From Macrocystis pyrifera (Eukaryota > Sar > Phaeophyceae > Laminariales > Laminariaceae): a stretch of 64,000 bases of DNA. The first letter of the stretch is position 1. Each line of letters starts with the position of its first letter. The position numbers and the translations under genes are program-made. Shown in pieces: positions 33,195-42,190 of this stretch. Below the pieces are notes generated by a model. That model searched no databases and was not told the DNA's origin. It was given only the letters and a program-made list of their open reading frames with translations. Location: NCBI GenBank assembly GCA_031763025.1, contig JASSKH010000010.1, forward strand, positions 4,397,901 to 4,461,900. Direction: 5' to 3'.

Positions 33195-36058
33195 GAGACC
33201 ACCTCCCCCCCCCCGCAGCAGAGCACCACGGCGACTGGATGCTCCTCGGCTGCGGAAGTTGTGGCGGCTCTCTCAGTGTCTGCGTCGACGGCTCCGCCTG
33301 GGGTAAAAATTACGCTTGCCGCAACCGCCGCGTTTTTTCCCGTTGGCTTGTTCACCTCGTCTGCCCCCAGTTCGCTGAGCAGTACGCCGTCGAGCACCGG
33401 TCCCTTGGGGCCCCGGTACGTGGTCCTCGTGGAGGGATCGTCTGGGAAGGAGTCATCGATGTCCGTGCGCGGCGCGTCGTTCGGCGGCAGCCTCGAGAGG
33501 GCGTCCGGCAGCTGGTGGTTTGCCCCCGGTCGCCACTGGAGGTCGATGTCGTGCTCCATCAACCTGAGCGCCCACCGGTGGAGTTTCGACGAGAGGGCCT
33601 GGCTCTTGAACAGCCACGTGAGCGCGGAGCAGTCGGTGAACAGAACGAATCTCCTTCCCCACAAGTACGGTCTGAAATGCTGGATGGCCCACAACACTGC
33701 CATCACCTCTAGCTCGGTTGCGGACCGTTTGGCATCCGTCCTTGACCACCGGTGGCTCGCGTATCCAACGACACGTTCCTCTCCCCTGGTGTCCTGCGTA
33801 AGCGCCGCTCCCGCACCCAGCTCGCTGGCGTCCGTATGCAGTTGAAACGTGGCCTCCCAATTGGGCAACGCCAAAATCAATGGCGATGTGAGGAGCTCGA
33901 TCAGCGCCTTCAGAGCCTTGTCCTGCTCCACCCCCCACGGCACCCGGAGCCTCCTTGCCTTTTTTGACGCGAACCGCTTGTCCCTGAGTAGGTCCGAGAT
34001 AGGCGCCACGATCGAGCTGTATCCGGGCACAAACTTCCTGAGGTAGCTGCCCATGCCCAAAAGTGACCTGACCTCCTCTACCGTGTTAGCGCGAGAGAGT
34101 CTGGCCACCGCTTCTATCTTCGTTTTTGACGGTTGCACGCCCAGTCTGCTGACAACCATGCCGACGAACTCCTGCTGCGGAGCGCACCAAGTCGATTTGG
34201 CCAGGTTCACCGACAACCCAAATTGCTGGAGCCGCGCCAGCACCTTCTCCACCAGATCCACATGTCCCTCGACGTGTTTGGTGTGGATGATGATGTCGTC
34301 AAGCCAGTTCTGCACGCCTTTTCCTTTTAGCGGACCCAGAGCCTCCCCCACATAGGCCGCGAAGCCGGAAGGAAGGGTCTTCAGCCCAAAACCGCACCGG
34401 TTGAATTCCCACAGCTCCCCATGGGCGTCACGAAACGCGGTCTTGTGCTTGTCTTCCTCGGCAATTTCCAACTGGGTGAAACCTGACGCTAGATCAATGG
34501 ATGTGAAGCACGTGGCGCCCCTCATGTTGTCGAAGATGCTTGCGATATCCCCCAGCCCTCCGCTATTGGACTCCAGCAGCGCGTTCAGCCCTCGATAATC
34601 CTGACAGACCCTCGCCGTGCCATCCTTTTTTGCCACAACGACGCAGTTTGCTGCCCACGCTGACTGCGACCGGCGAATCGTCCCCGCTTTCTGTTGCTTC
34701 GCCACCTCGCTCTGGATCATGGCCGTTTCCTCCGGCGAATACCGTCGCTGTTTTGCTGCGTGGGGCGTGCAGCTGTTGTCAGTCAGCGGAAGCTGCAACT
34801 TAGCTCGATTGCAGGCCGGGACAATCTTCGGGTTCACCGGGAACACATGGCGGTACTTCTCCAACGCTCGAATCAGGGCTTCCTTCACTGGGGCACTCGT
34901 CTGAGCGATGTTGGCCAACGACAAGTCCACCCCGTCGGCGTCCGCCCCCTCACCTGCGCGTTCCTCCGGCGCCACCAGCACTGACTGTTCCTTCATCTCC
35001 GATGTGCCTTCTGCCTGCACGACGGGGTCTAATAGCATCCGCATCCGTTCCTTGTCCCTCGTGTTGACGGCGTAAATCCGAGCAACGACCCCGCCCTGCT
35101 TCAGCGCTAAGGGTACTTTTGAACGGTTCACCACTTTGCACTGGAGCGGCGTTCCGGGGTGCCACCACTGCGCCCCGCGCGCGATCCCCAACTCTGCCCC
35201 CGTCTCCATGTCGTATGAAGCCTTCGGTTCCACTACCACCAGCTGCCTGTCTTGGGGCTGGACTCCCTTGGCATAAGCATCCACCTGCGCGCTGACGAAA
35301 CCCGGTACCACCGTATGTCGGGCTGGACGTAGTTCCCATTGTAGGGTGCCATCGTCCTCCCAGGCCGCTGAGCCCTCGCTTAGTTGTGTGCGCGGCTCGG
35401 TTATTTCCGCCGGCTCTCCCTCTCCACAGGGTGGCTTGACGGCGCAAAATTGCTCCCACGTTGCCGCGTTCCCGGTCGCCACTGGCTCCACTTCTGCCCT
35501 GCTCGGTTGGACAGACGCCTGCCAGCTCACCGCCTTCCGCTCCGCCACCTTTGACGAGGAGGCTCCCGTTGACGAGATGAAGGGCACCCAAGGTGACTCT
35601 GGTGCCGGTTTGAAACCTCCCCCGGCCGCGAAGCTGATAGTGCTGCCATTCTTTCTCAGGAACGCCGCTCCTATGATAAGGCCGTACGGGAGGTCCTCCA
35701 CCACCCGCACCAATACCTTGCGCACCCTGTCCTCCGGGCTGAACACCAGCGGGAGCTCGCACGACCCGGAAATTTTCATTGGCGGGACTGCGCTGCCCGT
35801 GGGGTTGGCTGCCCTCAACCACCCCTGTCCCCTCGGGCTCATCATCGATTGCCCCCCTCTTCCACTGCGTTCGACGGAGCGTACGAATGCCGCGGAAGAG
35901 TAATTTCCACCCCCTGCCCCCGTGTCGACCAGCACCTCCACTGGAATGCGGCAACTGGTTCTGGTGTGGTGCCACACGAATGCGCGCACCCACACCTGCT
36001 TAGCCCCCGCTCCCACGGCTGCCACGCTGCTTGGGGTGTCCACATCTAGGGCGCTCAA
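33089..36058 (-). CDS. protease-reverse transcriptase-RNase H ORF of element 3
   Basis: 989 codons counted from a TTG that is merely the first start-like codon. The frame is open back to the gag TGA at 36,233, so it is probably made by readthrough. Aspartic protease site LVDTGAGGG lies near residue 47. RT has VCQDYRGLN (about 485), FTSIDLASGF (about 520) and the catalytic box NWLDDIII (about 586), a W-for-Y variant with both Asp kept. RNase H has LHTDASELG, TELEVMAVL, FTDCSALTWL and DALSRLP. After RNase H the frame reaches VAVVLCCGGG, the start of a methyltransferase motif I, then becomes unlike that family and stops at 33,089. It overlaps the next ORF by about 100 bp in the -1 relation. Confidence 0.93.
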   Translation of the reverse strand: MSALDVDTPSSVAAVGAGAKQVWVRAFVWHHTRTSCRIPVEVLVDTGAGGGNYSSAAFVRSVERSGRGGQSMMSPRGQGWLRAANPTGSAVPPMKISGSCELPLVFSPEDRVRKVLVRVVEDLPYGLIIGAAFLRKNGSTISFAAGGGFKPAPESPWVPFISSTGASSSKVAERKAVSWQASVQPSRAEVEPVATGNAATWEQFCAVKPPCGEGEPAEITEPRTQLSEGSAAWEDDGTLQWELRPARHTVVPGFVSAQVDAYAKGVQPQDRQLVVVEPKASYDMETGAELGIARGAQWWHPGTPLQCKVVNRSKVPLALKQGGVVARIYAVNTRDKERMRMLLDPVVQAEGTSEMKEQSVLVAPEERAGEGADADGVDLSLANIAQTSAPVKEALIRALEKYRHVFPVNPKIVPACNRAKLQLPLTDNSCTPHAAKQRRYSPEETAMIQSEVAKQQKAGTIRRSQSAWAANCVVVAKKDGTARVCQDYRGLNALLESNSGGLGDIASIFDNMRGATCFTSIDLASGFTQLEIAEEDKHKTAFRDAHGELWEFNRCGFGLKTLPSGFAAYVGEALGPLKGKGVQNWLDDIIIHTKHVEGHVDLVEKVLARLQQFGLSVNLAKSTWCAPQQEFVGMVVSRLGVQPSKTKIEAVARLSRANTVEEVRSLLGMGSYLRKFVPGYSSIVAPISDLLRDKRFASKKARRLRVPWGVEQDKALKALIELLTSPLILALPNWEATFQLHTDASELGAGAALTQDTRGEERVVGYASHRWSRTDAKRSATELEVMAVLWAIQHFRPYLWGRRFVLFTDCSALTWLFKSQALSSKLHRWALRLMEHDIDLQWRPGANHQLPDALSRLPPNDAPRTDIDDSFPDDPSTRTTYRGPKGPVLDGVLLSELGADEVNKPTGKNAAVAASVIFTPGGAVDADTERAATTSAAEEHPVAVVLCCGGGEVVSWRRRRWSQSRVPPTTTGERSSALGRTGWTKEFDW
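33205..33214 (-). promoter_or_regulatory. G10 run at the ORF junction, candidate -1 frameshift site
   Basis: Ten consecutive G on the minus strand, read GGG GGG GGG G in the RT frame. Moving back one base here leads into the methyltransferase/integrase frame, which is open across the run. The protein motif it encodes (glycines of motif I) is shared by both sides. Programmed slippage, a one-base deletion, or a homopolymer assembly error would all look alike. Confidence 0.6.
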
Positions 36059-36202
36059 CGCGAAGTTGCTGTACTGCTGCGCCGGGGCGCCCTCGTCGTT
36101 GTTGGCGCCGCCCCCACCCTTTGTCGAAGCGGCGTCGTAGGTACTGCGTCTCGCCTCCTCTTCCTGCCGACCCCGCGTTTGTTGCTCACTTTGGCTGCTG
36201 TT

Positions 36203-36225
36203 CCCCAGGAAAGAACCTCCTGGGG
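36203..36225 (-). promoter_or_regulatory. stem-loop after the gag stop, candidate readthrough signal
   Basis: On the minus strand CCCCAGGA, a 7-nt loop GGTTCTT, and TCCTGGGG form a perfect 8-bp stem. It starts 7 nt after the TGA stop of gag (36,233-36,235). Gag and pol are in the same frame with no other stop between them. This resembles the gammaretroviral arrangement, in which a structure about 8 nt downstream promotes stop-codon readthrough. Confidence 0.6.
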
Positions 36226-36232
36226 CGCGTCT

Positions 36233-38128
36233 TCAGGCCCGCAAGACACGCGAGGCGCCTGCGGCTGCCCCGCCCTCCTCGGCCGTGTACGCGCTCAGCA
36301 TTTCGAGTGCCGTCAGCATACCAGGCTCTAGCTGCAGCGCTTGCGTCGGGGTGGTCTTGCGGGGGTACAATCCGTACGGCACGATGTCCTCGTCGTGCGA
36401 GAAGCGGCACCTTCCTCCACCGGCAGCGCTCTTGTGGGGGCAGTCGGAACCCCTCGCATGAAAAAAACAGACCCTACGCTGGCGCAAGGCGTTGATAATC
36501 ACCCTGTCTTCGGCATCCGGGCTCGGTAGCTCGTCCCATTCCTCCCTGTGGTCCGTTGTTTCTCGGTTGCTACTGCCCGGGCGGTCGTTTCTGCCACCTT
36601 TGCGGCGTACAAACGGGGTTCCATGTGCACCCGGGGTGGAAGCGCGGACGTTGGAAAAGGACGCGACGTTTGAGCGATCGTCGACAGCTTCCTCCTCCAC
36701 GTCCTTTCCCTCTTCCTCCTCGCCCTCCGAGGATAATTCCCCGTCTACCGCAGCCAGCGCCGCGCACGCGCTGTCCCGGAGCGCCTCTACCTTCTTCCTC
36801 CACGCCTTGGGTAGTTCCCTGGTGCGCTGTTTACCTCTTTCCTCCCATTCCTCCCTCGACGGAAACCCCCTCGTCTCGTTCTGCCCCAGGGGCAGCCGCT
36901 GACTCTGGGTTAGCCCCGCTACGCTGCCTCGGCTCCGTCCCGTCAGGGGTGCCACGGCTAGGGGGTAACGACTGCACCGGGTGAGCAGTGCATTGATCAA
37001 GCCGTAGAATATGCCGTGAGAGACTTCTCCGCGGTGTACCATGTACGGATCCAGAGGTTTACCGGCGTCCACGTGTACCGGAGTAAGATATTGCTTAACC
37101 TCAGTTCCCACCTGGATAAGGAGGGATTCCATCCCATTGCGATCGGAGGCGCTGGTAAAGAATAGATTTACCGCTCGTTCACAGAGCTCTGCCACCTTCC
37201 TCCCCGACACATACCTCCAAAAGTGGACCTCTTCCGACGTGTGCGGCCTCGCCTCGTCTGCTGTTGCCGCGCGAACATGCAGCACCAGCCGGCGGGCTGC
37301 GGCCATCCACGACTCCCCTTGGATGAGCTTTATCTCCGTGAGTGCCGCCTCAGCCCTCTTCTGCGCCTGCCCTGAATGCGCTACCTCGGCTACCAGGATC
37401 CGGCACCACTCCTTCGTCGTGACTTCCTCGAAGGGAATGTGGCAAAAACCCCCTTGTACGAGAGGTACCTCCACCGTAGAGTGCGGGCGCATCAGATCGC
37501 GTGTCGCCAGGGTGTCCGCGATGAGCTTTCCAAAGCACTCGACTCTCCACGGCGTCAGCCTATCTGCTCGGGGCCGGGCAGGATTGATCCCGTCGGTGGA
37601 GAACTGGTCTTGGGGCATGGCCCACGCCGCCCCCTCGACCTGTGACATGATCTTAGTAAGCTTGTCGACGAACAGCACTGGATCGTTCCTCCATGAGAGC
37701 TCGCCCTGCGGTGCCACAACCAGTCCCACGAAACCATCTTGGCCTTTTATCAGTCCCATGTCGCCTACGATCTTGCTCACGACCCTTTGGGCCTCTTTCG
37801 AACTGCTGGGTTCCAATGCCCCCAGGTGAGTTGCGGTCTGTGGCGGTGCTACCCCCGTCGGTTGGGGCGTCTGTGCGTGGCTCGACTGCCAGATCCAGGG
37901 GGTAGGACGGGGGTAGTGCTGGTATCGTGCTCCATGCTGCCCGACGTATGCTGATGGTGCGGGCTGAGGCTGGCGTAACGTTTGCGCATGGGGCACCTGC
38001 GTGGGCGAGTAGTGTGCGCGAGAATACCCCCCCCCCATGTTACCCAGACTCCATGGATGCGCTGCGTAGCCAATCGGGTGTGGTGCCAGGCTTGTTGCCG
38101 GTGCCGAGCGTAGTGGCTGCGCCGACAC
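36233..38128 (-). CDS. gag of element 3
   Basis: 631 codons from a GTG that is only the first start-like codon; the true start may lie upstream, through the CAG tract. It has a Pro/Gln/Tyr-rich N-terminus, a helical capsid-like middle without a motif I can name, a Glu-rich acidic patch (about 490-510), and near residue 560 a CCCH-type finger (CFFHARGSDC...CRFSH) in place of the usual CCHC knuckle. A G10 run at 38,027-38,036 codes glycines after NM. It ends in TGA, in frame with pol. Confidence 0.85.
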   Translation of the reverse strand: MSAQPLRSAPATSLAPHPIGYAAHPWSLGNMGGGYSRAHYSPTQVPHAQTLRQPQPAPSAYVGQHGARYQHYPRPTPWIWQSSHAQTPQPTGVAPPQTATHLGALEPSSSKEAQRVVSKIVGDMGLIKGQDGFVGLVVAPQGELSWRNDPVLFVDKLTKIMSQVEGAAWAMPQDQFSTDGINPARPRADRLTPWRVECFGKLIADTLATRDLMRPHSTVEVPLVQGGFCHIPFEEVTTKEWCRILVAEVAHSGQAQKRAEAALTEIKLIQGESWMAAARRLVLHVRAATADEARPHTSEEVHFWRYVSGRKVAELCERAVNLFFTSASDRNGMESLLIQVGTEVKQYLTPVHVDAGKPLDPYMVHRGEVSHGIFYGLINALLTRCSRYPLAVAPLTGRSRGSVAGLTQSQRLPLGQNETRGFPSREEWEERGKQRTRELPKAWRKKVEALRDSACAALAAVDGELSSEGEEEEGKDVEEEAVDDRSNVASFSNVRASTPGAHGTPFVRRKGGRNDRPGSSNRETTDHREEWDELPSPDAEDRVIINALRQRRVCFFHARGSDCPHKSAAGGGRCRFSHDEDIVPYGLYPRKTTPTQALQLEPGMLTALEMLSAYTAEEGGAAAGASRVLRA

Positions 38129-38151
38129 CCGTTGTTGCTGGTGTGCTGCTG

Positions 38152-38249
<98 letters not shown>

Positions 38250-38333
38250 CTGCTGCTGGTGCTGCTGCTGCTGCTCTGCTGCTGCTGCTGCTGCTGGTGC
38301 TGCTGCTGGTGCTGCTGCTGCTGCTGCTGCGGG

Positions 38334-38384
<51 letters not shown>

Positions 38385-38530
38385 TGCGGCAGCTGCTGCT
38401 GTTGCTGTGGCAGCTGCTGCCTCTGTTGTGAGAGGTGCTGCTGCTGCTGCTGCTGGTGCTGCTGCTGCTCCTGCTGCTGCTGCTGCTGGTGCTGCTGCTG
38501 TGCTGCTGCTGCTGCTGCTGCTGCTGCGGG

Positions 38531-38578
<48 letters not shown>

Positions 38579-39203
38579 TGCGGCAGCTGCTGCTGTTGCT
38601 GTGGCAGCTGCTGCCTCTGTTGTGAGAGCGACGACGGCCGTTCCCTTTGATGTTCTGGCGACGGGGACTGTTGCTGGCTCCGTACCGACCTCCCCTTCTT
38701 GCTGCGGCGGCGGCTCTCCCGGGGTGCACTGCTGTGGCTGCTGTGGCTTCGGCGGCGACGGCGTGCCTTTTGATCGCGGCCGCGACTGCGGTGGCGGCTT
38801 CGTTCCTTGCTGTCGCGGTTGCGGCCGTGGTGAAGACGGCGGCGTTCTTGGCTATCGCGGCTGTGGCCACGGCGGCCGCTGCGTTTTTTTTTTTTCCGTC
38901 GCTGCCCCGGCCTCGGCGGCTGCGGCGCTCGCTGCTGTCGCGGCTACGGCTGCGTCGGCGTTCCTTGTGGTCGCGGCCGCGACTGTGGTGACGACGGCGG
39001 CGTTCTTGGCTAGCGCGGCCGTGGCCACGGCGGCCGCTGCGTTTTTTTCTGTCGCTGCCCCGGCCCCGGCGGCTGCGGCGCTCGCTACTGTCGCGCCGCT
39101 CCTGCCCGCTGCTAGAGCGGCGGCCACGGCTACGAGGACCGCTATCCTCCCGCTCCTGGTCGCGACCACGGCCGTAGTTACGAGATGGGTAGGGTTCGCC
39201 CAT
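38040..39203 (-). CDS. Arg/Ser-rich ORF upstream of gag in element 3
   Basis: 387 codons. The N-terminal third is rich in RS, RR and SR repeats (RRSRRGRGSDRKKRSGRRG appears almost twice), like the RS domains of splicing factors. A poly-A run on the minus strand (T12 at 38,884-38,895 on plus, against T7 in the first repeat copy) shifts the second repeat into Ala-rich sequence. Poly-Ala and poly-Gln from the CAG tract follow, and the ORF stops at 38,040 just before the G10 run. Relative to gag it is one frame off. It may be the broken N-terminal part of gag, or a separate leader protein. Confidence 0.5.
38145..38632. repeat. nested CTG/CAG expansion in element 3
   Basis: About 490 bp of nearly pure CTG (plus) with interruptions. 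A block of about 110 bp (GGTGCTGCTG... GTTGCTGCGGCAGCTG... CTGCCTCTGTTGTGAGAG) occurs twice, at about 38,323-38,432 and 38,519-38,628, so a triplet expansion was itself duplicated. It reads Gln, Ala, Ser or Leu/Cys depending on frame. Confidence 0.93.
38815..39100. repeat. tandem repeat of about 165-190 bp in the Arg/Ser region
   Basis: The stretch around GGCGGCGTTCTTGGCTA, GCGTTTTTT and CTGCGGCGCTCGCT occurs twice in tandem (about 38,838-38,980 and 38,995-39,100). The copies differ in the T-run length (12 against 7). Confidence 0.75.
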
Positions 39204-39384
39204 GCCCTCCCCCTCCTACGCTGTGGACGCGTTCGAGAAGATGACCGCTGTTGCTGCGGTTACCACCGCGGTCCTGGTCGTTGTCACTCCCCCGGTCGCT
39301 GCTGCTACGAAATGGCCCGTCGCCCCGCGTACTGCCTCCTTCGCCGGAACGGACGTCCTCGTTGGTGGCGTGGCTGTCGTCCAT
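39178..39384 (-). CDS. short N-terminal ORF before the Arg/Ser ORF
   Basis: From ATG at 39,384 (MDDSHATNEDVRSGEGG), 68 codons, acidic then Ser/Arg/Asn-rich. It overlaps the start of the Arg/Ser ORF in another frame near GGGGGAGGG. Composition is similar to the following ORF, so it could be the real gag start with an indel at the G-rich stretch. Confidence 0.35.
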   Translation of the reverse strand: MDDSHATNEDVRSGEGGSTRGDGPFRSSSDRGSDNDQDRGGNRSNSGHLLERVHSVGGGGHGRTLPIS

Positions 39385-40277
39385 GTTTCTCCAATTTCCT
39401 TCCCTTTCCTTTCTGCGGTCTGCTGTACGGTTTACCCTGCGTGTACGCTCGGGGCATTGTATGACCACACAGAAAAAGGAGAAAAAAAAAAGGAAAGGAC
39501 ACATGTATGTGGTTGTATTTTGAACATATATTCACATGCGGTCAACATCGTTCACAGCCCTTGTGTTATTTGAGATTGTCTGCGTGTCAGGTGGGAAAAA
39601 AAAAATAGTGTTAGTGTTTTCAAATTCTTGGTCCATGCTTGGCCTGAAAGCGAGTTACGTGTTCGTAAAAAAAAAAATGTGTTATAAATGACCTCGCTCT
39701 TGGACGGCATCAGTACAGCAATAGGTTCTACATGATTGGTTACCGGTGTCACCTAACCCGGGCGAACGGCATACGAGACTATGCATGTATCAGTACGTAC
39801 GGCGCCTTTGGTCTGTCGACACCTGTCGTGTGCATTTGTTTTTGAAGATTATATGTGGTCAATAGCATGCAGTCATTTATTAACGAACGTGCATGTGTGT
39901 GAACATGTACAATGAGCAGGCAAACGAGCACGGGCAACAGGCAGACGGAGCACGAGCAACGAGTATGCCTGCATGCATTGACCGAGCACATATCTTCAAA
40001 GCAATACAGAACGAACAGGCGAAGCGCCGTTGGCAGCGTGCACACATAACAGCATTGCAAGTATGGCCATAATGCCAGGCGGGCAAAACAAAAACATGCA
40101 TACGAATGTGGGTGTACGAGAGTGTATATGACTAATATACGAGATCAATGTGAGGTGACGCATGAGCATGCATGATAGCATCATTCCCCCGATTTTGCAA
40201 ACTCTTCGGATCCCCTGCAACTGTTTTGCAGACACTCCGATCTCCTGCAATGCACTTCGATCAGCCTGGGTTCATCA
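39385..40277 (-). other. 5' leader of element 3
   Basis: About 0.9 kb between the 5' LTR and the first ORF, without a recognisable gene. Directly after the LTR the minus strand reads TGATGAACCCAGGCTG, the place of a primer-binding site, but it does not match a tRNA end that I know. Confidence 0.6.
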
Positions 40278-40798
40278 TGTTACAGCAGGGTACAGCTCTC
40301 AGACCCTAAGAAGGACCTGCGCTCGTTAGATCTCTGAGGCCGGCTCACCTGTTGTTTGGGAGTTCGAGGAAGTGCCTTCAAGCAGTAATGATCAGGTCAC
40401 GCAAAACGTGGATCGATGCGATGCGGTAGATGCAAGCAGTCAGCGTGAACACTCAACGAAGCACCACAGACACGATGACGGGCACGACGGGCAAGGCAGG
40501 GCCCAAGGGGATGGGGGTCGATAGGACAGGTATCACAGATCACTTGGCTTTGACTTTCTTTCTTCTCTTGGTGGTGTTTAGTAAACACCGGGTGGTCCCG
40601 GAACCTCATTACTGGCTCTGTACCCGAGACCGAAGGCGTTCCCACACCGGGGATCCTCCCTGCCCCTATAAGATCCGCCCAGAGGATGCTAATCAAAGCT
40701 TGCCCTCTGCCTATCGAATAGACCCGACGCGCGACACTGATCAGAACAGCTGTCTCACGCCGTATTATCCTCCTCGAAGCACTGTCGGCGCTGCAACA
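40278..40798 (-). repeat. 5' LTR of element 3 (right copy)
   Basis: Identical to 29,532-30,052 on base-by-base reading. It is followed outward by the CTAC duplication. Confidence 0.96.
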
Positions 40799-40883
40799 CT
40801 ACAGAGCCACCGGGGCGACAGGCTACTATTAATATCAACACCAAAGATACCAAGTGACAGGTTTTTTACACCCTAACAGACAG

Positions 40884-40973
40884 CCACTTTGCCTTGACAT
40901 GCGTTGACTGACACCAAAATAATATTCATATTATAGGTACTAGTCTTAAACATTCAGCCTTACACCCTTGACC
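40884..40973 (-). repeat. dispersed repeat, inverted partner of 28,464-28,553
   Basis: Read on the minus strand it follows 28,464-28,553 through the blocks GTCAAGGGTGTA, TTTTGGTGTCAGTC and GCATGTCAAGGCAAA, with moderate divergence between them. Confidence 0.75.
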
Positions 40974-41785
40974 ATGTGAATGTACGATATTGATGTAGAA
41001 ATACCCGAAAATGTTATTAAAACATGTTGGAATAAAAACTACCTGGATAAGGGCCTTTCTTGTCGAGGACCTTTTTTTCAATTTCATTTTTTTACGTTCA
41101 ATTTTCGTTTCCATCGGATTGGCCGAAGAGTGAATCACCAAGCAGGCGATCTCAAGGCAACTAAAAAAATAAATCCGTTTTAGTGAAAAGTCTTGGGGGA
41201 GTTTTTTTCGCGTGTTTTTTATTTTAATTTCCAATTTGGGAGTTAATCCGTCTTGATGTGGCATGTTCATGGTGGGCCAACACCCCCCGTGGAGTCTGCG
41301 GTGATTCTTGGCCGCTTCGGTGACCACGACCGATGCGATAAAACGCGAACCTCAACGAAAGGCGGCCGAAGCAATAGCCGCGCCCACGCCCACAGACCAT
41401 ATAGCACATCCTACCCCGGCGGTGGCGCCTCCAACAAAGTCACACGGCGGCCGCAAGCCCAGTTTTTGGGCCTGCTTGATCGGCCAACCATTACAAAAAC
41501 CGAGCAAACGAGCAAAAAAACAGAGGATACGCTCGAGAACTTGATAACTGCATCACCGTTGCTGTTCCGCACGTGGCGCTTGAGGGCTTCCTCCGCCCAA
41601 GAGATCCTGAGAGTGATAGCTTCCTAGTACGCGCATTCTGGAAACTGGCTTGTAGTTGCAGCAGGCCGTGTGCGCTCCAACGCCAGCAAGTAAATCAAAA
41701 CGAGAAGAAACCGACAGGCCGGGCGCTTACAAATCATTGTGGGGATATTGCGCTATGTGGCATACCGTAAGGCGTACCGTTGCAC

Positions 41786-41995
41786 AATGTGGGGGTAAAC
41801 AAAAATCATGTAAAGACATTGGACGATGTAGGATATCGTTAGTATTACCGAATTGAGAGGCTGTCGACAACTCGCGGGGTTTGCTGCTTTGTTTATTGTC
41901 TCCACATGTTTGGTTTTAGGCCCATACGGTGGAAGAGGGGAGTCCCGGCCACCTTTGAAGCTATGCCCGATACACAATATCATGGGCTATGGTCT
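41786..41995 (-). repeat. diverged dispersed repeat, copy D1
   Basis: Similar to 52,028-52,215: shared blocks include AAGACATTG..CGATGTAG, TCGCGGGGTTTGCT and GAGTCCCGGCCACC. On the minus strand both copies have an open frame with a comparable peptide (GGRDSP.. against GDRDSP..), so it may derive from an old coding element. Confidence 0.65.
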
Positions 41996-42190
41996 ATGTC
42001 TTGACTGAAACAGCGAATAATACCAATATGATGCACACCAATTACTCCACCCCATGGGCTATGCTTCATGTATCAAGTAAATAGCGAATAATTCCGTATG
42101 GTGCACACTAAATACAGCATTCAAAATACAGCACCCCATGGACTATACTCGGTATGTCTCCAATAGCGAACGATGCCGTACAATGACGCC
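41984..42190 (+). repeat. degenerate tandem repeat, three units of about 72-84 bp
   Basis: Units start at 41,984, 42,056 and 42,140, each with GG(G)CTAT, ATGT, TAGCGAA or CAGCGAA, CCGTA or CCAATA and, in the first two, TGCACAC. The third unit is the most diverged. Confidence 0.7.

Larger units (their letters stand above)
29532..40798 (-). mobile_element. young Ty3/gypsy retrotransposon with a methyltransferase-like domain (element 3)
   Basis: An 11,267-bp element on the minus strand between two 521-bp LTRs that I find identical. A 4-bp duplication CTAC flanks it (29,528-29,531 and 40,799-40,802); ACTAC is possible if the LTR end is read one base shorter. The order is leader, Arg/Ser-rich ORF, gag, protease-RT-RNase H, methyltransferase-like domain, integrase, chromodomain-like and Tudor-like segments, short 3' tail. 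Identical LTRs mean a recent insertion, so its unusual ORF arrangement is less easily dismissed as decay. Confidence 0.97.

Noticed and set aside
37927..39464. long plus-strand frames made of Cys, Leu and Ala over the CTG tract
   Set aside because: They are the other-frame and other-strand reading of the triplet repeat; the element is coded on the minus strand.
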